From the NCBI GenBank assembly GCA_013299105.1, contig JAAFJY010000001.1:266978-330977 (forward strand): a stretch of 64,000 bases of DNA, written 5' to 3'. The stretch comes from Chitinophagales bacterium (GTDB lineage Bacteria > Bacteroidota > Bacteroidia > Chitinophagales > Saprospiraceae). The position numbers and the translations under genes were made by a program. The notes below the pieces were generated by a model. That model was not told the origin of the DNA. It searched no databases and worked only from the letters and a program-made list of their open reading frames with translations. Positions 38,177 to 46,484 of the stretch are shown in pieces (within the stretch, counting starts at the first letter, position 1; each line of letters begins with the position of its first letter).

Positions 38177-38872
38177 TTATTCTTTCAACGCCTTCATCAC
38201 CAATTCCTTGTACCCCGCGCCAATTTGGATTGAGTACTTGCTCACCTGCACATGGGTAACTGTGTAGGCAACAATATGCTTCTTGTTGACCATAAAGGAA
38301 CGGTGTATCCGCAGAAAACCACGGTGCTGGAGTTCATTTTCGAGGTTGCTGATTTTGTATTTCGCTTTTATTTCCTGTTCCTTTAAAACAATTTTTACAT
38401 GGTCTTTTTGACTTTCAATGTACAAAATATCCTCAATTTGGAGCCGAAAGAAGGTGTTGTTGGACTTAAATGTAAGTGTTGAATCAGATTGAGTTGGATA
38501 AGCAATCGTTGTTGGTTTCACACTATCAAAATATTTTTCAATGGCTTTGAAAAACCGCTCGAACGTGATGGGTTTTAGCAAATAGTCTACAATATCGTAC
38601 TCGTAGCCATCCAATGCAAATTCGCGATGCGCTGTTGTGATGATGGTTTTAGGCGGGTTTTTGATGGTTTTGAGTAGATCAAAGCCTGTCAAATTGGGCA
38701 TTTTTATATCACAAAAAAGCAGGTCAATTTCTTTGGTCTTCAATATTTCAAGCGCATTTATGGCATTGCCTGCGGTTGCCCTTACTTCAAAAGTATCCAA
38801 CTGCACAAGATGATTTTGCAGCAACTGAATGGCCAAGGGCTCATCATCAACGATTAAGCAACGTGTTTTCAT
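38177..38872 (-). CDS. LytTR-family response regulator
   Basis: The 231-aa protein has a receiver domain (MKTRCLIVDDEPLAIQLL, with the phospho-accepting Asp in DLLFCDIKMPNLTG and Lys in YLLKPITFERF). A LytTR DNA-binding domain follows from about residue 130 (IEDILYIESQKDHVKIVL ... GFLRIHRSFMVNKKHI). It is the output partner of the kinase encoded immediately upstream, whose 3' end it overlaps by 26 bp. The target promoters are unknown. The divergent protease/esterase gene at 40352 is one candidate. Confidence 0.93.
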   Translation of the reverse strand: MKTRCLIVDDEPLAIQLLQNHLVQLDTFEVRATAGNAINALEILKTKEIDLLFCDIKMPNLTGFDLLKTIKNPPKTIITTAHREFALDGYEYDIVDYLLKPITFERFFKAIEKYFDSVKPTTIAYPTQSDSTLTFKSNNTFFRLQIEDILYIESQKDHVKIVLKEQEIKAKYKISNLENELQHRGFLRIHRSFMVNKKHIVAYTVTHVQVSKYSIQIGAGYKELVMKALKE

Positions 38873-39974
38873 GGCTTTTTTTTAAACTGATTTGTAAAAC
38901 AACCGAAAATTCATTTTCGCATTGATAGATGCTTAGCTTGGCGTTAGCTCCATAAATCAAAGCCAATTGTTGCCTCAAATTTTCCAACCCGATGCCCTTT
39001 GAGTTATTTGATCCCGACCTTTTTAGCAGCAATTCTTTTGCTGGTAGCGTATTCAGCACCTTGAACAGGATAAGATGCGCATCCACCTTCAAGTAGATGT
39101 CTATTTTTGGATTTTGAGCGTCTTCACTTGCACCATGTTTAAAAGCATTTTCAAGCAGCGAAAGCAAAATCAAAGGCGCAATGACTACGTCTTTTCCAAT
39201 CTTTTTACAAAAATTGATTTGTAATCGTTCATCGTACCTTAGTTTTTCGAGTGCGATGTAGTTCTGCAATAGTTCTACCTCTCCCAAAATGGGTACTGCG
39301 TTGCCATCACAGCGGTACAAAACATGGTCTAAAATAGCAGAGATCCTAGCAATAGATTCCGCTGTTTTGGGCGAATTGAGCAGCGACAGACTGTAAATAT
39401 TGTTGAGGGTATTGAACAAAAAGTGAGGGTTTAATTGCGTTTTGAGTAACTTAAGCTCTATTTCAGACCTTTGTTTTTCAAGCAAAATGCTTCTATTTTG
39501 TATTTCAGATCGGTTCAAAACCAGTTTGATCAAAGCCATCATTGCCGCAGCCCCTAGGTTTGAAAAAGCGTAATCTTTCACAAATTTTTCAATAGAAAAC
39601 TCTTTGATATCGCTCACAACATACATTTGAAAAAAAGGATAAACGCTTATTTTATAAAAAATTACAAGACAAAAATTAAAATAATAAATTACGAGAAATA
39701 GTGAGATGGACCCCAAGTATTGTTTTTTGTCAAAAAACGAGGGAATGCTGATGTAGACCACCCAATAGGCAATTGGAATTTTGGCAATCATCATCATCAA
39801 ATGCAAGGCGATGTTTTGTGAGACGTTCAGCTGGGGCTGGGCATTCGTTGACGCCATTGCAAATACTCCAAATCCATAAATCAGCACCCAAAAAAGCAGG
39901 TGCGTGGCTGCTCGGTGATTTTGGTGAAAGGAGAAAATGTATTCTACCAACTTATTCATATTGCAAAGTTTCAT
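38847..39974 (-). CDS. LytS-type sensor histidine kinase
   Basis: The 375-aa membrane kinase of the His_kinase (PF06580-like) group has about four transmembrane segments in residues 20-165. A coiled coil and the phospho-acceptor motif KTQLNPHFLFNTLNNI with its His follow, and then the short ATP-binding domain with LLSLLENAFKHG and SKGIGLENLRQQL. Starts at 39974 and 39959 (MNKLVEYIFSF) are both possible. It overlaps the LytTR regulator gene by 26 bp, so the pair is coupled. The ligand is unknown. Confidence 0.92.
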   Translation of the reverse strand: MKLCNMNKLVEYIFSFHQNHRAATHLLFWVLIYGFGVFAMASTNAQPQLNVSQNIALHLMMMIAKIPIAYWVVYISIPSFFDKKQYLGSISLFLVIYYFNFCLVIFYKISVYPFFQMYVVSDIKEFSIEKFVKDYAFSNLGAAAMMALIKLVLNRSEIQNRSILLEKQRSEIELKLLKTQLNPHFLFNTLNNIYSLSLLNSPKTAESIARISAILDHVLYRCDGNAVPILGEVELLQNYIALEKLRYDERLQINFCKKIGKDVVIAPLILLSLLENAFKHGASEDAQNPKIDIYLKVDAHLILFKVLNTLPAKELLLKRSGSNNSKGIGLENLRQQLALIYGANAKLSIYQCENEFSVVLQISLKKSHENTLLNR

Positions 39975-40272
39975 TTTTTCAACAACTTACTCCAATCAGA
40001 AAGACAAAATCATCCTCTCCAATGACAAACAAGCGATTTTGGCTACCGAACTTGGTTTTTGCTCCAAAACCCTTTGTCTGCCGCAGGGCTGTTGGTATTG
40101 GTCTTTTCCATTTTGAAAAGAATATTTGAGTACTGAATCTTAGGGCAACTTCTAAATTTTTCGTTTGCCATAAAACGGCCCAATTTCGACTCACCCTCAT
40201 AAAAGGGTCATTAGAAAAATGTTCATCATGCGCGGTATAACTCCGTTTTTCCCGCCTCGATAAGTCAAAAGT
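39975..40272. other. Divergent intergenic region of the LytTR system
   Basis: About 300 bp lie between the kinase and the protease/esterase gene, apart from the repeat remnant described next. Both promoters should be here. I see no clear operator, although the tracts near 40190-40260 include a small inverted repeat, GTCAAAAGTTGAC at 40265-40277. No gene is present. Confidence 0.35.
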
Positions 40273-40325
40273 TGACCTGTTTTCTGCCTAAACCCCAATT
40301 AGTTTACCTTATTTTTTTACGCGCC
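40273..40325 (+). repeat. Family-1 repeat, right-end remnant
   Basis: Only the right end of the family-1 palindrome is present (CTAAACCCC, then TAGTTTACCTTATTTTTTTA and CGCGCCC). It ends about 27 bp before the protease/esterase start at 40352, so it forms part of that gene's leader. Confidence 0.6.
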
Positions 40326-40351
40326 CTATGGTGAAATTCACATTGATCCAC

Positions 40352-42445
40352 ATGAAAAAAATGCTCATCCCGATTTTTATTGTGCTTGTTGGCTTATGTT
40401 GTGCTCAAACGGAGCTACCCATCATCAAGGCCAATTCAAAAAATACAAAAATATTTGATGGTCTGAACTATAAACCCAACTTTTGGTACCTCATGCCAGA
40501 GGTCAAGCCTGATGTATATTTTGTAGATATTCCAAGAAAATCTCAAACGGTAAAATTTGTTTCTGATCTAGATTCAATCAGTTTTAACACCAGTTATGGG
40601 CAAAATCATGATTTTATCATCCTGCTCGATGGTAAAGACAGTTGTTTCACCCGTATTTCAGCTACTTACCCTCAGAAAAACAGTAGCCAGTCTCTGTGCC
40701 AACACTGTCCAAACGACACTATCCCATTCAAAGTTAAGGGCAATAAAATTTACTTTTCGGGCAAACTCAATGGTATTGAAAACATCGTTTTCCAGTTTGA
40801 CTTGGGAGCAGGAGCAGCGAATATCAGCCATCATTCAGTAAAAAAGGCAAGAGTAGGTTTTGACAGCAAAGGCCACTTGAGGAATAGCGACGGCAATAAC
40901 GAAGTAAGCTTGAGCAAAAGCAATACGATTGAATTGGGGTCATTGAAATGGGAGCCAGTAGAAATGTACGAAACTAAAAACATGGAACGCTATGAAGATG
41001 CAATCGTCGGAAATGCTCTTTTTAGGGACAAAATATATGAAATAAATTATGATAAAGGGCTGATCATCCTGCACAAAAAACTACCCCGAAGCGCAAGTAA
41101 TTTTGTCAAACACGACATGCTCTTAGACCAGGGCATCCGGCCAGCCATTGAAGCGACTTTTGACTTTCATGGGCAAAAAGAACGAGATTGGTTTTTGTTC
41201 GATACGGGCAATTCTTCGAATGGAATCGTTGGCAATACTTTTAGCGCCAAAAATGGCAATTATAAAAAGTTTAAGAAGCTCATTGGATTTGGGGACAGAA
41301 AAATAGCCTTCTTAGCGGACTTGTCTATAGGCAACTCTCGTTTCAGCAGTGGCACCATCGTACTTGAAAAACCAAACAGCAAAGGTTCTCAGTATGCTTT
41401 TGGCGGGGTAATCGGGAATAAAATTTTGAAAACATTCAATGTAATCATTGATAATCAACAAGGACACATCTACCTTAAACCGAATAAAGTATACCACAAA
41501 CCCAGTAAATCTAGTGGCCAAAGCATTTTCGGTATGCTCCCGTTTCCTTTCCTATTGGCTGTGCTTTTTTTAATTGTACGATCTAAAATTCGCTCCAAAA
41601 GGACAATAGGGGATAGAAAATCGGCTTTCTTCTTCATTCTTTTCCTCGTTTTTTCTTGCGAAAAGGAAACGCTGCCCTTTTTAGACGAAAGCCTCACCAC
41701 TGAATTCTTCATTGATTCAAAAGAGAAAAACAAAACCTACCGAATCTGGGTACAGCTGCCGAAAGGCTATCAAAATGGAAGTCAGGAATACCCGACTTTA
41801 TACGTCCTCGATCCCGACGATAAAAGTATAGTAGGCAACTCTAATTTTTTTTACATCGCCAAGAAATGCCTCGCTTTGAGTGAGGCAAAAAAAACAACTG
41901 GCACGATCGTGATTGGCATTCGGCACGGCGACTACCGGGAAATAGACTATACGCCTACAAAATTCAGCATCAAAGGTTTTTCAGGCGAAGGTGGTGCCGA
42001 GGCATTTGTAAACTTTATCAAAAAAGAGCTGATCCCAAAGGTTGAAAAAGATTACCGTGCCCTGTCCCACCGTGATCAACGCTGCATTATCGGACATTCA
42101 TTGGGCGGCCTTTGTGGGGCATTTATCTTTGCCAATCACAATGAAGCCTTTGGCAATTACCTGCTGCTCAGTCCGACTCTTGTGTATGACAATGAGATTG
42201 TTTTGCAGTATGAACAACAAACCAGAAAAGGAATCAAGGATCGTCCACAACTGGTTTATTTGGGCTTGGGTGGCACCGAACCCAACATGGTGCCAGCGGC
42301 CGAACTACTCTACAATCGCATCAAAAAGTACTATCCCAATGCTAAATCGAAACTCTACATAAAACCTGGAAAAGGCCACAACAGCTCTAAAGATGGAAAC
42401 ATCAAAAATGCTTTGGAATACTATTTTACAAACCGAATCAAATGA
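40352..42445 (+). CDS. Aspartyl-protease / esterase fusion protein
   Basis: The start at 40352 gives a signal peptide (MKKMLIPIFIVLVGLCCAQ). Residues 20-390 look like a two-lobed retropepsin-like aspartyl protease, with FQFDLGAGAANI in the first lobe (Leu replaces Thr) and FLFDTGNSSNGIVG in the second. A transmembrane segment (MLPFPFLLAVLFLIV) and a second hydrophobic stretch that reads like a lipoprotein signal (FFFILFLVFSC) follow. Residues 455-697 form a Fes-type esterase (YPTLYVLDPDD ... IIGHSLGGLCGAF with the nucleophile Ser). It looks like two envelope genes joined in one frame. The next gene overlaps its stop by 4 bp. Confidence 0.8.
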   Translation: MKKMLIPIFIVLVGLCCAQTELPIIKANSKNTKIFDGLNYKPNFWYLMPEVKPDVYFVDIPRKSQTVKFVSDLDSISFNTSYGQNHDFIILLDGKDSCFTRISATYPQKNSSQSLCQHCPNDTIPFKVKGNKIYFSGKLNGIENIVFQFDLGAGAANISHHSVKKARVGFDSKGHLRNSDGNNEVSLSKSNTIELGSLKWEPVEMYETKNMERYEDAIVGNALFRDKIYEINYDKGLIILHKKLPRSASNFVKHDMLLDQGIRPAIEATFDFHGQKERDWFLFDTGNSSNGIVGNTFSAKNGNYKKFKKLIGFGDRKIAFLADLSIGNSRFSSGTIVLEKPNSKGSQYAFGGVIGNKILKTFNVIIDNQQGHIYLKPNKVYHKPSKSSGQSIFGMLPFPFLLAVLFLIVRSKIRSKRTIGDRKSAFFFILFLVFSCEKETLPFLDESLTTEFFIDSKEKNKTYRIWVQLPKGYQNGSQEYPTLYVLDPDDKSIVGNSNFFYIAKKCLALSEAKKTTGTIVIGIRHGDYREIDYTPTKFSIKGFSGEGGAEAFVNFIKKELIPKVEKDYRALSHRDQRCIIGHSLGGLCGAFIFANHNEAFGNYLLLSPTLVYDNEIVLQYEQQTRKGIKDRPQLVYLGLGGTEPNMVPAAELLYNRIKKYYPNAKSKLYIKPGKGHNSSKDGNIKNALEYYFTNRIK

Positions 42446-43014
42446 GAAAAATTATACTTATCACATCATTCATCTGTCTGTGTTTGTTCGGATGGGCTCA
42501 AAACGAGCCTCACCCACTTCGAAGACTATGCATCGAACCAGCTATTGGCTTACGGCTTGGTGCGGCTTTTGGCCCACTTGATGTACAAGCATCAGTTTTG
42601 GTGCAACAACAGCTCAACCGAAGGTTTAGCTTGGTTTCGCACACTGCAGTGTCTTTTGACATCAATAACTACCAAGCTTTCCAAAACATCAATGTCAAGA
42701 GAAGTGTCACTTCGTTTCAAAAAGTAGGCATTGGGGCTTCGGTTCATAACAATAGAAGTTCTCATGCTCTTTTCCTAATAGCTGGGGGTAAACACTTCAG
42801 CTATTCAGCAAGTGTCGACAACCCCTCTCTGGAAGACACCGTAAAAACGAACTTCAATACCTTTGCTTGGGATAGTGGGCTCCTTTACAACCTTAAAATA
42901 GGTCGTAGAAATACTTATTTTTCTGGTAGAATCTATGCCCCTATTTTTGATGGAAAATGGAACTTGCTAGAAAATGCAAGCACAGAACTTGGGTTTGGTG
43001 TGAAAATAAAGTAA
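42442..43014 (+). CDS. Exported protein of unknown function
   Basis: The 190-aa protein has a Sec signal (MRKIILITSFICLCLFGWAQ). Its body has alternating hydrophobic strands (IGLRLGAAFG, VQASVLVQQQL, FSLVSHTAVSFDI, ALFLIAGGKHFSY, RNTYFSGRIYAPI, ELGFGVKIK) that suggest a small outer-membrane beta-barrel, ending in a strand-like KIK. This is a reading of periodicity, not a family match. The start overlaps the fusion gene's stop (ATGA at 42442-42445), so the two are co-translated. Confidence 0.7.
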   Translation: MRKIILITSFICLCLFGWAQNEPHPLRRLCIEPAIGLRLGAAFGPLDVQASVLVQQQLNRRFSLVSHTAVSFDINNYQAFQNINVKRSVTSFQKVGIGASVHNNRSSHALFLIAGGKHFSYSASVDNPSLEDTVKTNFNTFAWDSGLLYNLKIGRRNTYFSGRIYAPIFDGKWNLLENASTELGFGVKIK

Positions 43015-43174
43015 TTAAACCAGATTGCCTGCTTGCTTCATCGAAGTGCAAGGAAACCTCATCCGGTACAAAAAAGAATTCCACCTTCAAATTCTTGCTA
43101 TTCTCCACTTGCCCCTTTCATCAGAAAGACATGTCGGGTAACTTTGTCTTTCAATCAGACCGACCCATATTGCC

Positions 43175-44035
43175 ATGAGTGAGCAGCGTCAAATCCTAAA
43201 TCAAACTGACAAGCTATCCTTGAGCTATTTATACCAATCTGATTTTTATGAAATCAAGAATTGGGCCTTCTCCTTTTTGGAGGAAAAAGAAACTTTAGCG
43301 GGGTTCAACGATTGCTTTTGCCTGGTTTATGTCAAAAAAGGTACGTACTTGTTTGATTACTACCGGGAGCAGCACGACACGCACAGTGGCCAAGTGATCA
43401 TCGAAAAACCCAATTTCAAGTACCGCTTGCGCCCCGCCAATGGAGAGTGCAGCCTTTTCAATTTCACAGATGTATTCTACCAACAGTTCATCGAAGATTT
43501 GAACCTCAAAAACAGTTTTTTCTTTGGCAATGAAAACCTTTTGTCGCTCAGCATGAAAGCCAGTCCAGAGTGTGAATACCTGCACTTTCACATCATGCAA
43601 AATTTGGTCGTCATTGGCAAATTAGAAATGGATTGCCTGGTGCTGGAGCTTTTGCACCATGTACTTGCCATCATCAACAATGCATCTTATCAATTCGAAT
43701 TGGATGCCGCTTTGAAAAAATTTCATTTGCCCACCCTTGAACGGGCCAAGGATTACATCCATCAGCACTTTAAGGAAGATATCTCGTTGCAAGAAATTTC
43801 GGCTTACAGTTACGTGAGTCCCTTCCACTTTAGCCGCATTTTCAAAAAAATGACTAGTTTTTCCCCTATCCAATATTTGCAAAATATACGCTTGAAGCAT
43901 TGCGAAATGTTATTGCGCAACACCAATTTACCCATCGCAGAGCTAGCCCTTTCAGCTGGTTTTTCCTCGGCAGAATACTTTGCTACTGTTTTCAAGCAAA
44001 AATACAAAACGAGCCCTACGCGGTATCGGCGATAA
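43175..44035 (+). CDS. AraC-family transcriptional regulator
   Basis: The 286-aa protein has an N-terminal sensing region without a clear family. The two C-terminal helix-turn-helix units are typical: DISLQEISAYSYVSPFHFSRIFKKM at about residues 207-231, and LPIAELALSAGFSSAEYFATVFKQKYKTSPTRYR at the very end. Only the ends of these are needed for recognition. It lies 160 bp after the exported protein gene and may regulate it or the genes that follow. The ligand is unknown. Confidence 0.9.
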   Translation: MSEQRQILNQTDKLSLSYLYQSDFYEIKNWAFSFLEEKETLAGFNDCFCLVYVKKGTYLFDYYREQHDTHSGQVIIEKPNFKYRLRPANGECSLFNFTDVFYQQFIEDLNLKNSFFFGNENLLSLSMKASPECEYLHFHIMQNLVVIGKLEMDCLVLELLHHVLAIINNASYQFELDAALKKFHLPTLERAKDYIHQHFKEDISLQEISAYSYVSPFHFSRIFKKMTSFSPIQYLQNIRLKHCEMLLRNTNLPIAELALSAGFSSAEYFATVFKQKYKTSPTRYRR

Positions 44036-44060
44036 TACACCTTTTTTTACGCTCCCTAAG
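44036..44060 (+). repeat. Family-1 repeat, short remnant
   Basis: ACACCTTTTTTTACGCTCCCTAA matches only the last about 20 bases of the family-1 element. It sits directly after the AraC gene stop. Confidence 0.4.
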
Positions 44061-44104
44061 ATTCAATTTTTATTGCAAAACTGGTTTTTAACCCTAAACC
44101 ATTC

Positions 44105-44270
44105 AATAGGCTTTATGAACAGAAGGTTTTTGAGACAGCACAGCGGAGTTTTTTGGATGATTGAGGCTTCTTTTTTAGCTCGTAGCCCAGCTACAGGCTA
44201 AAAAAGAAACGATAAGCAGGCGGAAAAGGCCCGGTTACGGCCATTTAATTTTTTGTTCATAAAGTCTACT
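44105..44270. repeat. Family-2 inverted-repeat element, copy 2
   Basis: The ends AATAGGCTTTATGAACA (44105-44121) and TGTTCATAAAGTCTACT (44254-44270) are inverted with two mismatches. An internal hairpin TTCTTTTTTAGC / GCTAAAAAAGAA is shared with copy 1 (10384-10544). The right end is immediately followed by the ATG of the next gene, so the element supplies its whole leader. Confidence 0.75.
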
Positions 44271-44708
44271 ATGAAAAACACTTGGATCGCGGCTGGTTTA
44301 ATTGCTGGCACCTTAGATATCCTTGCAGCAGCCCTCAATTTTATCAGGCAAGGCGGGAGAAATCCGATTGTGATTTTACAATATATTGCCAGCGGGCTTT
44401 TTGGAAAGGGTTTGGCTTATTCTAAGCCTTGGATGCCCTTGGTAGGGCTTCTAGTGCATTATTTTATAGCGTTCACATTTACGGTATTTTATTTTCTAGT
44501 TGCTAACAAAATTCTGGGATACTTACCTTGGCCCCTGGCTGGCACACTCTATGGTATTGGAGTATGGGTGATCATGAACAAAATCATCTTGCCTTTGTCT
44601 TTGGTTACTCCGCGAGCTCCTTCTTTGAACAATGATTTGACCCAGTTGGGGATTTTAATCCTTTGTATTGGTTTGCCAATTGCGTATTTTTCGCAACAAA
44701 ATGCTTAG
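44271..44708 (+). CDS. Small integral membrane protein
   Basis: The 145-aa protein has about four hydrophobic helices: WIAAGLIAGTLDILAAAL, MPLVGLLVHYFIAFTFTVFYF (core only), LAGTLYGIGVWVI and LGILILCIGLPIAYF. The ATG at 44271 is preferred. A TTG at 44253 lies within the preceding inverted-repeat element and adds only six residues. It resembles small YagU/DUF1440-like membrane proteins, but I would not assign a family with confidence. The function is unknown. Confidence 0.7.
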   Translation: MKNTWIAAGLIAGTLDILAAALNFIRQGGRNPIVILQYIASGLFGKGLAYSKPWMPLVGLLVHYFIAFTFTVFYFLVANKILGYLPWPLAGTLYGIGVWVIMNKIILPLSLVTPRAPSLNNDLTQLGILILCIGLPIAYFSQQNA

Positions 44709-44711
44709 TAT

Positions 44712-44853
44712 TTGAGCTAAAATAAGATGGACACATTTGCTTTTGAGGTTTAGTAAAAAAGAACACAACATCCTTTAATCCAGTTGCTTAAACTGGTAGT
44801 GATCTTTTTTCGCTAAATCCAAATCCGTCCATCTTCTTTTTTACGCTGCCTTA
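44712..44853 (+). repeat. Family-1 palindromic repeat, complete copy
   Basis: The copy runs from GAGCTAAAATAAGATGGAC through GGTTTAGTAAAAAAGAAC and CGCTAAATCC to CATCTTCTTTTTTACGCTGC. Its loop region is about 15 bp longer than in other copies (TTTAATCCAGTTGCTTAAAC). It lies 50 bp upstream of the DUF1801 gene at 44904. Confidence 0.7.
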
Positions 44854-44903
44854 GCAACCGGTTATGGCCCGTAGTATTTTAAAACAGTTACTTACGAAGT
44901 AAG

Positions 44904-45290
44904 ATGAATATTCAATCCTATAATGATAACCAAAACGACGTCTACAAGGCTATTTGTGACCTATTGGCAACAGAAATCAGGGAAAACCTACCCTTTGCCG
45001 ATGGAAAGATATGGCACGGGCACCCCGTTTGGTTCATTGATGAAAACCCCATTGTGGGTTACAGCAAGCAAAAAAAAGGGCTTCGTCTGATGTTTTGGAG
45101 TGGCGCAAGTTTTGAAGAAGCTGGTTTGAATGTGAAAGGTGAAAAATTTAAAGATGCGTCCATTTTTTACAATGCAAAAGAAGAGGTTGACCTCTACGAA
45201 CTGCATCAATGGCTTGAAAAATCAGTAGGGATTCAATGGGATTACAAAAATATAGTGAAGCGAAAAGGGGTGTTGGAACGCTTGAAATGA
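44904..45290 (+). CDS. DUF1801 domain protein
   Basis: The 128-aa protein matches the DUF1801 pattern (YKAICDLLATEIRENLPFAD, KIWHGHPVWFIDENPIVGYS, LRLMFWSGASFEE). The family has an alpha/beta fold without known enzymatic activity and is sometimes called YdhG-like. It starts a run of three small same-strand genes (44904-46278). The role is unknown. Confidence 0.82.
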   Translation: MNIQSYNDNQNDVYKAICDLLATEIRENLPFADGKIWHGHPVWFIDENPIVGYSKQKKGLRLMFWSGASFEEAGLNVKGEKFKDASIFYNAKEEVDLYELHQWLEKSVGIQWDYKNIVKRKGVLERLK

Positions 45291-45347
45291 ATACTTCTCT
45301 ATTCTCCGCGCTTGTGCACACTACCTGGATACCTAAATTGACCATCT

Positions 45348-45701
45348 ATGAATATCGAAGCTATTCGTGATTACTGCCTTGCACTACCACACACCACGGA
45401 GGCCATCAAATACGGTGACCAACTTTGTTTTTTGGTGGCCAATAAATCGTTTTGCTCGGCCAATATCAAGGCATTGGAGAAAATAAAATTCAAAGTACCA
45501 GATGAGGATTTTGAACTTTTGTGCGAGAGAACTGGCATCGGCCCTGCACCATACGGAGGAGCAAAATTCAAATGGGTACAGGTTGAAGATTTTGATTTTC
45601 TGACTGCACGCGAGTGGTTGTTTTTTGTTGAGCAATCCTACGAATTGGTAAAAAGTAGCTTGCCAAAAAAGGTGTTGCTGGAGTTGGACCAAAATGGCTA
45701 A
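45348..45701 (+). CDS. MmcQ/YjbR family protein
   Basis: The 117-aa protein has the MmcQ/YjbR form: an N-terminal helix with LALPHTTEAIKYGDQLCFLV, SANIKALEKIKFKVPDEDF, and the C-terminal DFLTAREWLFFVEQSYELV. The fold is a CyaY-like double-wing domain, and the family is sometimes described as DNA-binding. Its last 8 bases overlap the next gene, so the two are probably translated together. Confidence 0.87.
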   Translation: MNIEAIRDYCLALPHTTEAIKYGDQLCFLVANKSFCSANIKALEKIKFKVPDEDFELLCERTGIGPAPYGGAKFKWVQVEDFDFLTAREWLFFVEQSYELVKSSLPKKVLLELDQNG

Positions 45702-46278
45702 ATCTTCGTATCATTCATATAAGTTTCTTGTCTTGAAAATTTCTTGCCATCAAGCGAAGGAATATCATCATTTGCAAAACATGATCTCAGAACAAGCCTA
45801 TCATTTTACCTCTGTTATCGGTGATGAAGTTTGGGGCCACAGCATAGTGGTGCCTCCAATCTATGCAGAAATATTCAAAGCTGCCGACAAATCGCGGCGG
45901 GTCGTGTGCATCCTCAACGAAAATTTGACCTTGCACTGTGCCATCATGCCTTACCAAGATGCTTGGTACATCAGCATGAACAAAGGCAACCTGAAAAAAT
46001 TGGGTTTGAAGGTCGGATCACCAGTAGAAGTGTCCATTTGCAAAGACCACAGCGAGTATGGCTTGCCCATGCCCGAAGAACTGGGAGAGGTACTGGAACA
46101 AGACCCCCTTGCCAAAGGATATTTTGACCAACTGACGGCGGGTAAAAAACGCTCGCTAATCCATTTGGTCAATGGTGTGAAAAGTACTGACAAGCGCATT
46201 GAACGTGCCTTGATGATCGCAGATAAATTGCATGAGACCAAGGGCGTGTTTAAGTCAAATGAGTTTTGGGGTGGTTGA
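45694..46278 (+). CDS. DUF1905/YdeI family protein
   Basis: Residues 35-115 (HFTSVIGDEVWGHSIVVPP, CAIMPYQDAWYISMNKGNLK, LGLKVGSPVEVSI) look like DUF1905. The last 70 (LAKGYFDQLTAGKKRSLIHLV, RIERALMIADKL) look like the YdeI helix domain. The first Met (45694) overlaps the MmcQ gene. A second at 45781 (MISEQAYHFTS) starts nearer the conserved domain and could be the true start. The function is unknown. Confidence 0.82.
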   Translation: MAKSSYHSYKFLVLKISCHQAKEYHHLQNMISEQAYHFTSVIGDEVWGHSIVVPPIYAEIFKAADKSRRVVCILNENLTLHCAIMPYQDAWYISMNKGNLKKLGLKVGSPVEVSICKDHSEYGLPMPEELGEVLEQDPLAKGYFDQLTAGKKRSLIHLVNGVKSTDKRIERALMIADKLHETKGVFKSNEFWGG

Positions 46279-46484
46279 TTTCGTATGGCATTGACAAGGG
46301 GGTTCACAAGTAGTATTGGATTATTCAAAACTGAGAAATGGACTAAACCTTTAAGAATAGAAAAGGTCTAACAGAAGGAGCCGCTTAACCGAAAAGGTTT
46401 TTACCAGTCATTTTTGGTGAAAAAATTGATGGTATACCAAGAGCTTCCTACCGATTAGTTGCACCAACCAATAAACGCCTTCTT

